NCBI RefSeq assembly: GCF_046348265.1
Contig: NZ_JAXMEO010000005.1
From: Pelomonas sp937871895
Lineage (GTDB): Bacteria > Pseudomonadota > Gammaproteobacteria > Burkholderiales > Burkholderiaceae_C
Reading direction: 5' to 3' (one strand)
Length of the DNA stretch: 64,000 bases
Shown here: positions 1 to 7,394 of the stretch, in pieces
Numbering within the stretch: position 1 is the first letter of the stretch
Layout of the letters: every line of letters starts with the position of its first letter
The notes under the pieces: generated by a model
What the model saw: only the letters and a program-made list of their open reading frames with translations
Database searches by the model: none
What the model was told of the DNA's origin: nothing
Translations under genes and position numbers: made by a program

Positions 1-693
1 CATCGCGCCGCGCTCAGCCTGGCCTGCGCACTTGGCACCGGTTTGCTCACCACGGCCTCCGCAGCGCCGGTCACCTACCACTATGAGGCCAGCCCCTGGA
101 GCTACTGGATCGACAACTCGGGCCACAACTTCCAGACCTTTGCCAACCCGATCCGGTCCGCCTCGCTGGACTTCACGGTTGCGGGGCCGCTCGCGGCCAA
201 TTTGGGCTCGCAGTACAACCCGGTCAATGTCACCGGGCTGCTCAGTGCCTGGTCCTATGACGGTGGGCGGGACTTCACGCAGGTGAACAGTCTCAACGCC
301 TCGGCCTACTTCTCCCTCTTCCTGCGGACGGGCAGTCAGGGCGAGATCCTGGAGAGCAGGTTCTACATCGGCTCTGCGCCCCTCACCGTGCCCGGCTTGC
401 CGAGCGCGGCTCATGCCTCGCTCTACGTTGACTACAGCGGTTCCTACTTGCAGGAACGGGTCGACTACAGCGACTACATCCGCTGCCAGGGCTACAACCT
501 CTACGGCCAGCCCTACTGCTATGCCGGTAGCGAAGGTGGGTACAACCAAATGGGCGGCGGCCTCTGGACGATGAGCGCGGTGAACACGGATCCACAAGGC
601 CCCGGCAATCCCGTGCCCGAGCCCGCCAGCCTCGCGCTCGTCAGCGCGGCCGCGCTGGGCCTGGCCTGCACGCGCCGCCGCAAGCTGACTTGA
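1..693 (+). CDS. PEP-CTERM sorting-domain protein, copy 1 (5' end outside window)
   Basis: Exported protein of unknown function, probably anchored or sorted by the exosortase system. The reading frame is open from base 1, and comparison with the second copy shows that only the first seven codons are missing. It carries the end of an Ala-rich signal peptide, then a Tyr/Ser/Gly-rich secreted domain. The C-terminus is a PEP-CTERM tail: the VPEPASLAL motif, a hydrophobic helix and a final Arg cluster (TRRRKLT). The translated sequence is identical to the copy at 1224-1937. The stop codon abuts the end of an SDR fragment on the other strand. The secreted domain resembles no family I recognise; the sorting signal is clear. 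Confidence 0.85.
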   Translation, partial: HRAALSLACALGTGLLTTASAAPVTYHYEASPWSYWIDNSGHNFQTFANPIRSASLDFTVAGPLAANLGSQYNPVNVTGLLSAWSYDGGRDFTQVNSLNASAYFSLFLRTGSQGEILESRFYIGSAPLTVPGLPSAAHASLYVDYSGSYLQERVDYSDYIRCQGYNLYGQPYCYAGSEGGYNQMGGGLWTMSAVNTDPQGPGNPVPEPASLALVSAAALGLACTRRRKLT

Positions 694-952
694 TCAGTCG
701 CCGCCCTGCCGCTGCTTGCGCGGCCGGCCCGCGAGCAGCTTGTCGTACAGCCAGTTGGGCAGCAGGCGCATCAGCTTGGCCACGATGCCCATCTGCCAGG
801 GGATCACGCGGTAGCTGACCTGGGCCCGAATGGCGCGGACCGCCTGTTCGGCAAAGCCATCTGCCGTCATCAGGAAGGGCATGCTGTAGCGGTTGCTGCG
901 CGTCAGCGGCGTGTCGATATAGCCGGGCAGCAGGGTGACGACGCGCACGCCA
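694..952 (-). pseudogene. 3' fragment of SDR oxidoreductase gene left by tandem duplication
   Basis: This is the last 86 codons of the short-chain dehydrogenase encoded whole at 1938-2714, identical in translation (from GVRVVTLLPGYIDTPLTRS to the stop). Identity ends abruptly at 952, and the frame then continues by chance through unrelated sequence. The fragment lacks the Rossmann nucleotide-binding motif and the Tyr-Lys catalytic pair, so it cannot be active. It marks the right end of the first duplicated unit. Confidence 0.85.
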
Positions 953-1096
953 GCTGTTCCGCTGCCCTTGCGTCTGGCGCGCACTCTAAGCGCACGGCCG
1001 CGCGGGTGCCAAGGGCCATGTCGCCAGGTGTGGCAGGCAGGCCGCAGGTTCAAGCGCAGCGCGGGCCTGCTGGGCGGTGTCAGGTGCCGTCAGAGC

Positions 1097-1142
1097 GCCC
1101 ACCCCCCGAGCCGAGGGGGCGGTGGCTGAGCCGTTTGGCTCA
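1097..1142. repeat. Intergenic C-run/G-run element with adjacent hairpin
   Basis: A C-run and a G-run separated by a few bases (1101-1118) are followed by the inverted repeat GCTGAGCC-GTTT-GGCTCAGC. The composition is like the intergenic elements at 3996-4042 and 63139-63220 and the one near 46730, but the sequence match is looser. It lies upstream of the second PEP-CTERM gene and could be part of its promoter or leader region. Confidence 0.35.
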
Positions 1143-1223
1143 GCTTCCGCGCGGATAACAAGGTCACCCCATGGTGGCCCGTGTCCGGCACGGACGCCGC
1201 CCTTGCCTCACAGAGCACTCATC

Positions 1224-1937
1224 ATGAACCTGCTTCACACCCTTCATCGCGCCGCGCTCAGCCTGGCCTGCGCACTTGGCACCGGTTTGCTCACCACGGC
1301 CTCCGCAGCGCCGGTCACCTACCACTATGAGGCCAGCCCCTGGAGCTACTGGATCGACAACTCGGGCCACAACTTCCAGACCTTTGCCAACCCGATCCGG
1401 TCCGCCTCGCTGGACTTCACGGTTGCGGGGCCGCTCGCGGCCAATTTGGGCTCGCAGTACAACCCGGTCAATGTCACCGGGCTGCTCAGTGCCTGGTCCT
1501 ATGACGGTGGGCGGGACTTCACGCAGGTGAACAGTCTCAACGCCTCGGCCTACTTCTCCCTCTTCCTGCGGACGGGCAGTCAGGGCGAGATCCTGGAGAG
1601 CAGGTTCTACATCGGCTCTGCGCCCCTCACCGTGCCCGGCTTGCCGAGCGCGGCTCATGCCTCGCTCTACGTTGACTACAGCGGTTCCTACTTGCAGGAA
1701 CGGGTCGACTACAGCGACTACATCCGCTGCCAGGGCTACAACCTCTACGGCCAGCCCTACTGCTATGCCGGTAGCGAAGGTGGGTACAACCAAATGGGCG
1801 GCGGCCTCTGGACGATGAGCGCGGTGAACACGGATCCACAAGGCCCCGGCAATCCCGTGCCCGAGCCCGCCAGCCTCGCGCTCGTCAGCGCGGCCGCGCT
1901 GGGCCTGGCCTGCACGCGCCGCCGCAAGCTGACTTGA
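1224..1937 (+). CDS. PEP-CTERM sorting-domain protein, copy 2
   Basis: Complete version, 237 residues. The start at 1224 gives MNLLHTLHRAALSLACALG, a normal signal peptide with basic residues before a hydrophobic core and an Ala cleavage region. The longer upstream frame has no signal-like start. The mature part is rich in Tyr, Ser and Gly and holds a Cys pair (residues RCQGYNLYGQPYCYAG). The C-terminal VPEPASLAL motif, membrane helix and TRRRKLT tail are the exosortase recognition signal known from EPS-producing Gram-negatives. The stop codon directly abuts that of the convergent SDR gene, with no bases between. The role is unknown; a surface or biofilm-associated protein is the usual inference for this class. 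Confidence 0.88.
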   Translation: MNLLHTLHRAALSLACALGTGLLTTASAAPVTYHYEASPWSYWIDNSGHNFQTFANPIRSASLDFTVAGPLAANLGSQYNPVNVTGLLSAWSYDGGRDFTQVNSLNASAYFSLFLRTGSQGEILESRFYIGSAPLTVPGLPSAAHASLYVDYSGSYLQERVDYSDYIRCQGYNLYGQPYCYAGSEGGYNQMGGGLWTMSAVNTDPQGPGNPVPEPASLALVSAAALGLACTRRRKLT

Positions 1938-2196
1938 TCAGTCGCCGCCCTGCCGCTGCTTGCGCGGCCGGCCCGCGAGCAGCTTGTCGTACAGCCAGTT
2001 GGGCAGCAGGCGCATCAGCTTGGCCACGATGCCCATCTGCCAGGGGATCACGCGGTAGCTGACCTGGGCCCGAATGGCGCGGACCGCCTGTTCGGCAAAG
2101 CCATCTGCCGTCATCAGGAAGGGCATGCTGTAGCGGTTGCTGCGCGTCAGCGGCGTGTCGATATAGCCGGGCAGCAGGGTGACGACGCGCACGCCA
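1245..2196. repeat. Tandem duplication, right copy
   Basis: Second copy of the repeat seen at 1-952. If the event was a simple tandem duplication, the unit is 1244 bp (953-2196) and also includes the upstream region 953-1244. The matching upstream part of the left copy lies outside the window. Confidence 0.9.
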
Positions 2197-2714
2197 AACG
2201 GACGGCATTCGCCGCGCAGGCTTTCGCAGTAGGCCACCACGGCGGACTTGCTGGCGCAGTAGGCGCCGTGGCCCGGCAGGCCGCGGATGGACGCGACGCT
2301 GGCAATGCCCACCAGGGTGCCGCTGCCGCGTGCGTTCATCGCGGCGATGAAGGGGTGGAAGGTCGCGGCGAGGCCCAGGTTGTTGGTCTCGAAGGTGCGG
2401 CGCATCACGGCCAGGTCTTCAAAGATGGCCGTGTCCATGCCGATGCTGATGCCGGCATTGGCGATCACCACCTCCGGCACGCCCTGCGCGGCGATGCACT
2501 CGCGCCCGATGCGGGCCATGGCGTCCACGTCGGCGACGTCCGCGCCGTAGATGGCAAAGCGATCGGGCGCGAGCTGCTGTTCGGCCGCCCAGCGCGCCAG
2601 CTCGTCGGTGCGGCGCGCCACCAGGGCGAGGTGGGCGCCGTCGCGGTAATAGCGCAAGGCCAGGGCCTGGCCGATGCCGCTCGACGCGCCGGTGATGAAG
2701 ACGAGTTCTGCCAT
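1938..2714 (-). CDS. Short-chain dehydrogenase/reductase (SDR)
   Basis: NAD(P)-dependent oxidoreductase of the classical SDR family, 258 residues. The TGASSGIG nucleotide-binding loop is at residues 8-15 and NAGIS at about 86. The catalytic Ser lies in GIASVAS (about 139) and the YCASK pair at Tyr152/Lys156. The C-terminal extension (about residues 200-258) is basic and may touch the membrane. The start at 2714 gives MAELVFITGASSGIG, typical of the family. It lies only 5 bp after lptC on the same strand, so it is probably the last gene of the kdsD-kdsC-lptC transcription unit; lptA would be expected here in many relatives. The substrate cannot be told. Its 3' end is duplicated at 694-952. Confidence 0.88.
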   Translation of the reverse strand: MAELVFITGASSGIGQALALRYYRDGAHLALVARRTDELARWAAEQQLAPDRFAIYGADVADVDAMARIGRECIAAQGVPEVVIANAGISIGMDTAIFEDLAVMRRTFETNNLGLAATFHPFIAAMNARGSGTLVGIASVASIRGLPGHGAYCASKSAVVAYCESLRGECRPFGVRVVTLLPGYIDTPLTRSNRYSMPFLMTADGFAEQAVRAIRAQVSYRVIPWQMGIVAKLMRLLPNWLYDKLLAGRPRKQRQGGD

Positions 2715-2719
2715 GCGCC

Positions 2720-3352
2720 TCACCGCTTCTTGGAGCTGGGCGCCGCCACCACGGCCTCGCTGCGGCCGAAGAAGCGCCATTGCCCGGTCAGGTGCCGGTA
2801 CTCGAAGCCTTGGGCCTGGACGCGCAGGCCGTCCTGGACGATGGTGACGGGGCGGTTGGTGCGCATCAGCTCGGCGTTGGACAGCACCTCCAGGAAGGGG
2901 CTGCGCACGTCCAACTGGGCGGGGCCGTCCTCCGGCGCCTGCGGGGCAAAGCGGCGCAGGCGCACGTCGCCGTCGAGCTGCAGGTGGCTGCCATCGGCAT
3001 TGCTGCGCGCCAGGCGTGCGGTGGCCAGGGCGCGGGCACCATCGGGCGCCACGGCGTGCACGCGGGCGTCGTCGATCTCGACGGTGTCGTCGTCCGGGTA
3101 GTGGCGCAGCTCGCGGCCCGAGACCAGCACCTGCAGCGTGCCGTCGGGCGTGATGCGGCGGATCTCGAAGCCCGTCATTACGTAGTCGGGCACATGGCGC
3201 TGCGCGCTGGGCGGGCTCGGGGCGTCGAAGCTCGGGGTGTTCTTGACCAGCCACCAGCTGCCGCCGGCCAGCACGGCCATCAGCAGCAGGGGCAGCGAGT
3301 CGGCCAGCATGGCCTGCAGCCGCCACAGCCAGGGCAGGGGCCGGGCGGTCAT
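2720..3352 (-). CDS. lptC: LPS export system protein LptC
   Basis: Bitopic inner-membrane protein that passes lipopolysaccharide from the LptBFG transporter to the periplasmic LptA bridge. The product has 210 residues, with one N-terminal membrane helix (about residues 12-35, SLPLLLMAVLAGGSWWLV). A periplasmic beta-rich LptC domain follows, with the typical early VPDYVMTGFEIRRI and later RTNRPVTI segments. The start at 3352 overlaps the kdsC stop by 4 bp (ATGA), implying translational coupling. The order kdsD-kdsC-lptC is the standard Gram-negative arrangement. Unusually, no lptA or lptB follows; an SDR gene does. Confidence 0.9.
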   Translation of the reverse strand: MTARPLPWLWRLQAMLADSLPLLLMAVLAGGSWWLVKNTPSFDAPSPPSAQRHVPDYVMTGFEIRRITPDGTLQVLVSGRELRHYPDDDTVEIDDARVHAVAPDGARALATARLARSNADGSHLQLDGDVRLRRFAPQAPEDGPAQLDVRSPFLEVLSNAELMRTNRPVTIVQDGLRVQAQGFEYRHLTGQWRFFGRSEAVVAAPSSKKR

Positions 3353-3930
3353 GGCGCGGGGGCGCTGCCGTCCAGAGTGTCCAGGTGGCCGTCCAGCAGC
3401 GCGGTGTAGCGGCCGGCGGCCATCAGCACCAGGTCGCAGCACTCGCGGGCCGCGCCATGCCCGGCGGCCGCGCGCGTCACGTGGTGGGCCACGGCCAGCA
3501 CCTCGGGGTGGGCGCCGGGCGGGGCCACGGCCAGGGCGGCGCGGCGCATCAGCGGCAGGTCAGGCCAGTCGTCACCCATGGCGCCGACCTCGCCCCAGGC
3601 CAGGCCCAGGCTCGCCAGCAGGGGCTCGGCCACGGCCAGCTTGTCGCGCGCGCCATAGGCCGCGTGCTTGAGGCCGAGGTCCGCCATGCGGCGGCGCACG
3701 GCAGGGCTGTCGCGGCCGGTGATGACGATGGGCTCGATGCCACAGGCCTGCAAGGACTTGAGGCCATGGCCGTCCAGCGTCGAGAAGGCCTTGAAGCGCT
3801 CGCCGCTGTCGTCCATGTAGATGCGGCCATCGGTCAGCACGCCGTCCACATCAAAGATCACGGCCTTGAGGCCGAGGCCCTGGCCTTGGGCCTGGACGAG
3901 CAGCTCGGGCGGAAACACTAGCGCAGCCAT
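3349..3930 (-). CDS. kdsC: 3-deoxy-D-manno-octulosonate 8-phosphate phosphatase KdsC
   Basis: HAD-family phosphatase that hydrolyses KDO-8-phosphate to KDO in lipopolysaccharide core synthesis. It has 193 residues, the usual length for the small cap-less KdsC type. The nucleophile motif FDVDGVLTDG is at about residues 26-35, TGRDS supplies the motif II Thr (about 71), a Lys lies in ARDKLAVAE, and GDDWPDLPL (about 119) is the motif III acidic loop. It overlaps lptC by 4 bp and is separated from the upstream kdsD by about 136 bp containing a dispersed repeat. Function is assigned from motifs and neighbours. Confidence 0.93.
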   Translation of the reverse strand: MAALVFPPELLVQAQGQGLGLKAVIFDVDGVLTDGRIYMDDSGERFKAFSTLDGHGLKSLQACGIEPIVITGRDSPAVRRRMADLGLKHAAYGARDKLAVAEPLLASLGLAWGEVGAMGDDWPDLPLMRRAALAVAPPGAHPEVLAVAHHVTRAAAGHGAARECCDLVLMAAGRYTALLDGHLDTLDGSAPAP

Positions 3931-3995
3931 GGCTGGACTCCATCGCGTGAACGCAGGAGAAGACGGGGCGACTGGGGTTCGGCCCAGCGGCCGTC

Positions 3996-4057
3996 GTGGA
4001 ACCGGCTTTGCCGGGCCACTGACGGCGCCCCCTTGAGGGGGCCGGCGAAGCCGGTAC
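3996..4057 (-). repeat. Dispersed intergenic repeat between kdsD and kdsC
   Basis: The block has GTGGAACCGGC and GCCGGGCCAC arms (3996-4020), then GCGCCCCCTTGAGGGGGC (4025-4042), a C-run/G-run palindrome. The reverse complement of the first block matches 63184-63209 closely (core TGGCCCGGCA-AGCCGGTTCCAC). Both copies are able to fold into GC-rich hairpins. Here it could act as a partial terminator between kdsD and kdsC. Confidence 0.65.
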
Positions 4058-4066
4058 GGGGTGGGC

Positions 4067-5065
4067 TCATATCACTTTTGCGCGCATCAGGTCGTTGAAG
4101 CTGATCGCGCCGAGCAAGTGCTGCTCAGCATCCACCACCAGCACGACGGTGATGCGCGCGGCTTCCATCAGGTCGGCGGCGTCCACGGCCAGTGCGTCCA
4201 CGGCCACGGTGCGGGGGCGCGGCGTGGCGACCTCGGCGGCGGTGAGGGCGCGCAGGTCGCGGCCGCTCTCGACAAGGCGGCGCAGGTCGCCGTCGGTGAA
4301 GATGCCTTGCACCCGGTCCTCGGCATCGACCACCACGGCCATGCCCAGGGCCTTGGCGGACATCTCGCGCATCAGCTGGGTGAAGGGCGTGTCCGCCGTG
4401 ACGCGCGGCAGGGCCTCGCCCTCGCGCATCAGATCGCGCACCTTGGACAGCAGCTTGCGGCCTAAAGCGCCGCCGGGGTGGGAGAGCGCAAAGTCCTCGG
4501 CCTTGAAGCCGCGCGCGTCGAGCAAGGCCACGGCCAGCGCATCGCCCAGCGCCATCTGCGCGGCGGTGCTGGCGGTGGGCGCGAGCTGCAGCGGGCAGGC
4601 TTCCTCGGCCACCGCGCAATCGAGCACCAGGTCGGCGTGCGAGGCCAGGGTCGAGGTGGCGCGGCCCGTCATCGCGAACAGCGGCGCTCCGAGGCGCTTG
4701 AGCGCGGGCAGCAAGGCATTGAGCTCTTCGCTCTCGCCCGAGTTGGACAGGGCCAGCACGATGTCGGTCGGCGTGACCATGCCGAGGTCGCCATGGCTGG
4801 CCTCGGCCGGGTGCACAAAGAGAGCGGGCGTGCCGGTGGAGGCCAGCGTCGCCGCGATCTTGCGGCCCACGTGGCCGCTCTTGCCAATGCCCATCACCGC
4901 CACGCGGCCCTGGCAGGCCAGGATGCGCGCCACGGCCTGCGCAAAGGCCTCGCCGAGGCGGGGCGCCAGCTCGCTCAAAGCGCGCGCTTCCACGGCCAGG
5001 GCTTGGCGGCCCATGGCGATGGCGCGGGCGGGGTCAAAGGGGGTGGCGGGGACTGCAGCGGGCAT
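4067..5065 (-). CDS. kdsD: Arabinose-5-phosphate isomerase KdsD (KpsF/GutQ family)
   Basis: Interconverts ribulose-5-phosphate and arabinose-5-phosphate, the first step of KDO synthesis in the cytoplasm. The product has 332 residues, the normal length. An N-terminal SIS domain spans about residues 35-180 (GIGKSGHVGRKIAATLASTG, EASHGDLGM, LSNSGESEE), and the family linker ALSHPGGALGRKLL follows. Two CBS domains occupy about 205-330 (GIFTDGDLRR in the first, SFNDLMRAKVI at the end). The start at 5065 (MPAAVPATPFDP) leaves a short divergent gap to the PAP2 gene; an ATG at 5092 is also in frame. With kdsC and lptC it makes a small LPS-assembly unit. Confidence 0.93.
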   Translation of the reverse strand: MPAAVPATPFDPARAIAMGRQALAVEARALSELAPRLGEAFAQAVARILACQGRVAVMGIGKSGHVGRKIAATLASTGTPALFVHPAEASHGDLGMVTPTDIVLALSNSGESEELNALLPALKRLGAPLFAMTGRATSTLASHADLVLDCAVAEEACPLQLAPTASTAAQMALGDALAVALLDARGFKAEDFALSHPGGALGRKLLSKVRDLMREGEALPRVTADTPFTQLMREMSAKALGMAVVVDAEDRVQGIFTDGDLRRLVESGRDLRALTAAEVATPRPRTVAVDALAVDAADLMEAARITVVLVVDAEQHLLGAISFNDLMRAKVI

Positions 5066-5081
5066 CAAGCCAGTGTAGACA

Positions 5082-5780
5082 ATGCCCTCCATGTCAGCCT
5101 CCCTGCCTGTCTCCCTGCCCACGCGCCGCGCCCTCATCGCGCTGGCCATTTGCTTCGTGCTGCTGCTCGCCTGGGACGCCTCGGGCCTGGACATGGCCGT
5201 CATGCTCGCCGTGGGCAGCCCCAGCGGCTTTGCGCTGCGCGAGGCCTGGGTCACCAAGCAGCTGATCCACGAAGGCGGCCGGCTCGTGTCCTACGCCGCC
5301 ATGCTGCTCATCGTCGCGGCCAATCTCACGCCCCGCGTGCTGCCGGCCCTCACGCGCCGCGAGCGAACTTGGTGGTTGATCGTGACCCTGGTCAGCCTCG
5401 CCTGCATCTCGCTGCTCAAGCGCGCCAGCCTCTCCAGCTGCCCGTGGGACTTGCAAGCCTTTGGTGGCATGGCCGAGTACGTGTCGCACTGGCGCTTCGG
5501 CGTGCGCGATGGCGGGCCGGGGCATTGCTTCCCCTCCGGCCACGCCAGCGCCGCCTTTGCTTACCTGGCGGGCGGTTGGGCCCTGGCGCGCGCCTACCCA
5601 CGCGCCGCACGGGCCTGGCTCGTGGCGGTGGTGCTGCTCGGCGCGGTGTACGGCGTGGGCCAGCTGCTGCGCGGCGCGCACTACCCCAGCCACACCATGT
5701 GGACCGGCTGGATCTGCTGGGCCGTGACGGTGGCGGCGCAACGCTGGCTCAAGCCGGCTTCTTCCGTAGCCGGCGGGTAA
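5082..5780 (+). CDS. PAP2-family membrane phosphatase
   Basis: Integral membrane lipid-phosphate phosphatase, about 232 residues with five or six predicted helices. Motif 1 is KRASLSSCPWDL, the variant in which Cys replaces the usual Arg. Motif 2 is CFPSGHASAAF (catalytic His), and motif 3 is LRGAHYPSHTMWTGW (second His). The CPWDL variant is common in a subgroup found beside lipid A and glucan modification genes. An in-frame ATG at 5091 is an alternative start. The gene diverges from kdsD and lies 79 bp upstream of an OpgB-like transferase, so the pair may act on undecaprenyl or phospholipid head groups in the inner membrane; the exact substrate is unknown. Confidence 0.82.
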   Translation: MPSMSASLPVSLPTRRALIALAICFVLLLAWDASGLDMAVMLAVGSPSGFALREAWVTKQLIHEGGRLVSYAAMLLIVAANLTPRVLPALTRRERTWWLIVTLVSLACISLLKRASLSSCPWDLQAFGGMAEYVSHWRFGVRDGGPGHCFPSGHASAAFAYLAGGWALARAYPRAARAWLVAVVLLGAVYGVGQLLRGAHYPSHTMWTGWICWAVTVAAQRWLKPASSVAGG

Positions 5781-5781
5781 A

Positions 5782-5799
5782 GGCGCCTTTTCCGGCGCC
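5782..5799 (+). terminator. Short GC hairpin after PAP2 gene
   Basis: GGCGCC-TTTTCC-GGCGCC forms a 6-bp stem just after the PAP2 stop codon. No T-run follows, so it is at best a weak or Rho-assisted terminator, and read-through into the OpgB-like gene is likely. Confidence 0.25.
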
Positions 5800-5859
5800 C
5801 AACACTTCTCTACATCGGGAGACAGCGCCAGCAACCTGGGTTCGACACAGTCGCGCCCC

Positions 5860-7332
5860 ATGTGGCGAGAACGAGCGACAGGCGCCCTGACGGCGCGCTG
5901 GATGTGGGGGCTGGCGGGCTTCGGGCTGCTGGTGTTGTGGACGGTGGTGGGTGCGACCTGGTTCCTGCGCACCTACCTGGGCCAGGTCACCTGGGACCAG
6001 GTGCTCTTTCACCTCCAACACGGCGGGCTCGACTACGCCGACCCGCGCATGCTGTGGCGTGGCTTCCGCTGCCTGCTGGCCGTGTTGCTGCTGACGGCCC
6101 TGAGCCTCTGCGCCGTACGCCGCTGCGCGCGGCTGCTGCGCGTGGCGGCGTGGTCGGCCTTGACCGTGGGCGCCGTGGTCTCGGTGAACGCCACCGTGCA
6201 CGACCCCTGCGAGCCCGACCCCGAAGGCGCCGACTACCTGGCCAGCTACTACGTGGACCCGGGCGCGCAGCAGTGGCAGCCGCCCACACAGGCACCCGAT
6301 GTGCTCATCGTCTTTGTCGAGTCGCTCGACGAGGAGTACGTGCACCCCAGCCACCCCGACGCCCCGCTGCTGCCCCGCCTCACCCAGCTGCGCGACGACC
6401 TGCAAACCCTTGGCAGCCTGCGCAACCTCAGCGGCGCCAGCTGGACCATGGGCGGCATCTTCACCGCGCTGTGCGGCCTGCCCCTGCAGCCCGTGGGCCT
6501 GATGAGCCGTAACACGCTGGAGTACAGCACCCGCTTCTTCTCCGGCGGCCGCTGCCTCACCGACGTGATGGCTCAGCTTGGGTGGGACACCAGCTTCTAC
6601 GGCGGCGCCTCGCTCAAGTTTGCCGGCAAGGGCCAGTTCCTCAAGGACCACGCCGTGGCCCGCCGCTTTGGCCGCGAGGAGTGGCGCCGCATTGCGCCCG
6701 AGGCCGAGGTCGAAGGCTGGGGCGTGCTCGACGCCGGCCTCGTCGAACTGGCCTGGGCCGACATGCAGCGCCCCCGTCGCTCAGGCGCGCCGCGCCTCTC
6801 GCTGCTGCTCACCGTGGATACCCACGGCCCCATGGGCACCCTCGACCCCGGCTGCACCGTGCGCCGCGAAGGCGTAGAGCCCGAAGATGTGATGCGCAGC
6901 GCGCTGCGCTGTGCCGACAAGGCCGTGGACAGCCTCGTCCGCCGCTTCGTCGCCGAGCGCAATGGCCGGCCCAAGGTCGTGTGGGTGATGGGCGACCACC
7001 TCAACCCCGAGCCCCTGCTGGGCGACGACGACCTGGCCCCCGACCTGGACGGCCGCAGCGTCTTCCACGCCCTCGCGCGCTACGACGCTGAGGGCCACCC
7101 CTTGCCCATGATCGACCAGCACCGCGAGTTCACGCACGTGGACGTGCTGCCCACGCTGGCCGAAGCCATCGGCCTCACCTGGCAGCCCGCCGCGCACCAG
7201 CTCGGCCTCGGCCGCTCGCTGCTCACCACACCCGCGCAGCCGACGCTGGCGGAGCGCGATGGGTTGGCGCTGATGAATGGGCGGCTGTCCTGCCGCTCGC
7301 CAAGGTTTCAACGGCTGTGGTTGGGGGTGTAA
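5860..7332 (+). CDS. OpgB/LtaS-like phosphoglycerol transferase (sulfatase fold)
   Basis: Membrane-anchored enzyme expected to transfer phosphoglycerol from phosphatidylglycerol to periplasmic glucans or another envelope glycan. The product has 490 residues. Three or four N-terminal helices (about 15-125) precede a periplasmic alkaline-phosphatase-superfamily domain. That domain shows the metal-binding IVFVESLDEEY segment, the catalytic Thr region SGASWTMGGIFTALCGLPL (about 195), VDTHGPMG, and GDH late in the domain (about 377). The ALCGLPL stretch is typical of OpgB rather than EptA. It follows the PAP2 gene closely on the same strand. OpgB is the best match; a different acceptor is possible. 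Confidence 0.8.
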   Translation: MWRERATGALTARWMWGLAGFGLLVLWTVVGATWFLRTYLGQVTWDQVLFHLQHGGLDYADPRMLWRGFRCLLAVLLLTALSLCAVRRCARLLRVAAWSALTVGAVVSVNATVHDPCEPDPEGADYLASYYVDPGAQQWQPPTQAPDVLIVFVESLDEEYVHPSHPDAPLLPRLTQLRDDLQTLGSLRNLSGASWTMGGIFTALCGLPLQPVGLMSRNTLEYSTRFFSGGRCLTDVMAQLGWDTSFYGGASLKFAGKGQFLKDHAVARRFGREEWRRIAPEAEVEGWGVLDAGLVELAWADMQRPRRSGAPRLSLLLTVDTHGPMGTLDPGCTVRREGVEPEDVMRSALRCADKAVDSLVRRFVAERNGRPKVVWVMGDHLNPEPLLGDDDLAPDLDGRSVFHALARYDAEGHPLPMIDQHREFTHVDVLPTLAEAIGLTWQPAAHQLGLGRSLLTTPAQPTLAERDGLALMNGRLSCRSPRFQRLWLGV

Positions 7333-7394
7333 GTGAGTTCAACAACAGGGCCGCATCGCAAGTCACTGAGTCGTGCTGAGCAGGGGGTTTGGTG

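Larger units (their letters stand above)
1..952. repeat. Tandem duplication, left copy (truncated by window start)
   Basis: Bases 1-952 match 1245-2196 with a constant offset of 1244 bases. The match covers the PEP-CTERM gene and the 3' end of the SDR gene. I saw no difference between copies in the stretches compared, and all translated products are identical. The match breaks at 952/953 (2196/2197). Confidence 0.9.
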
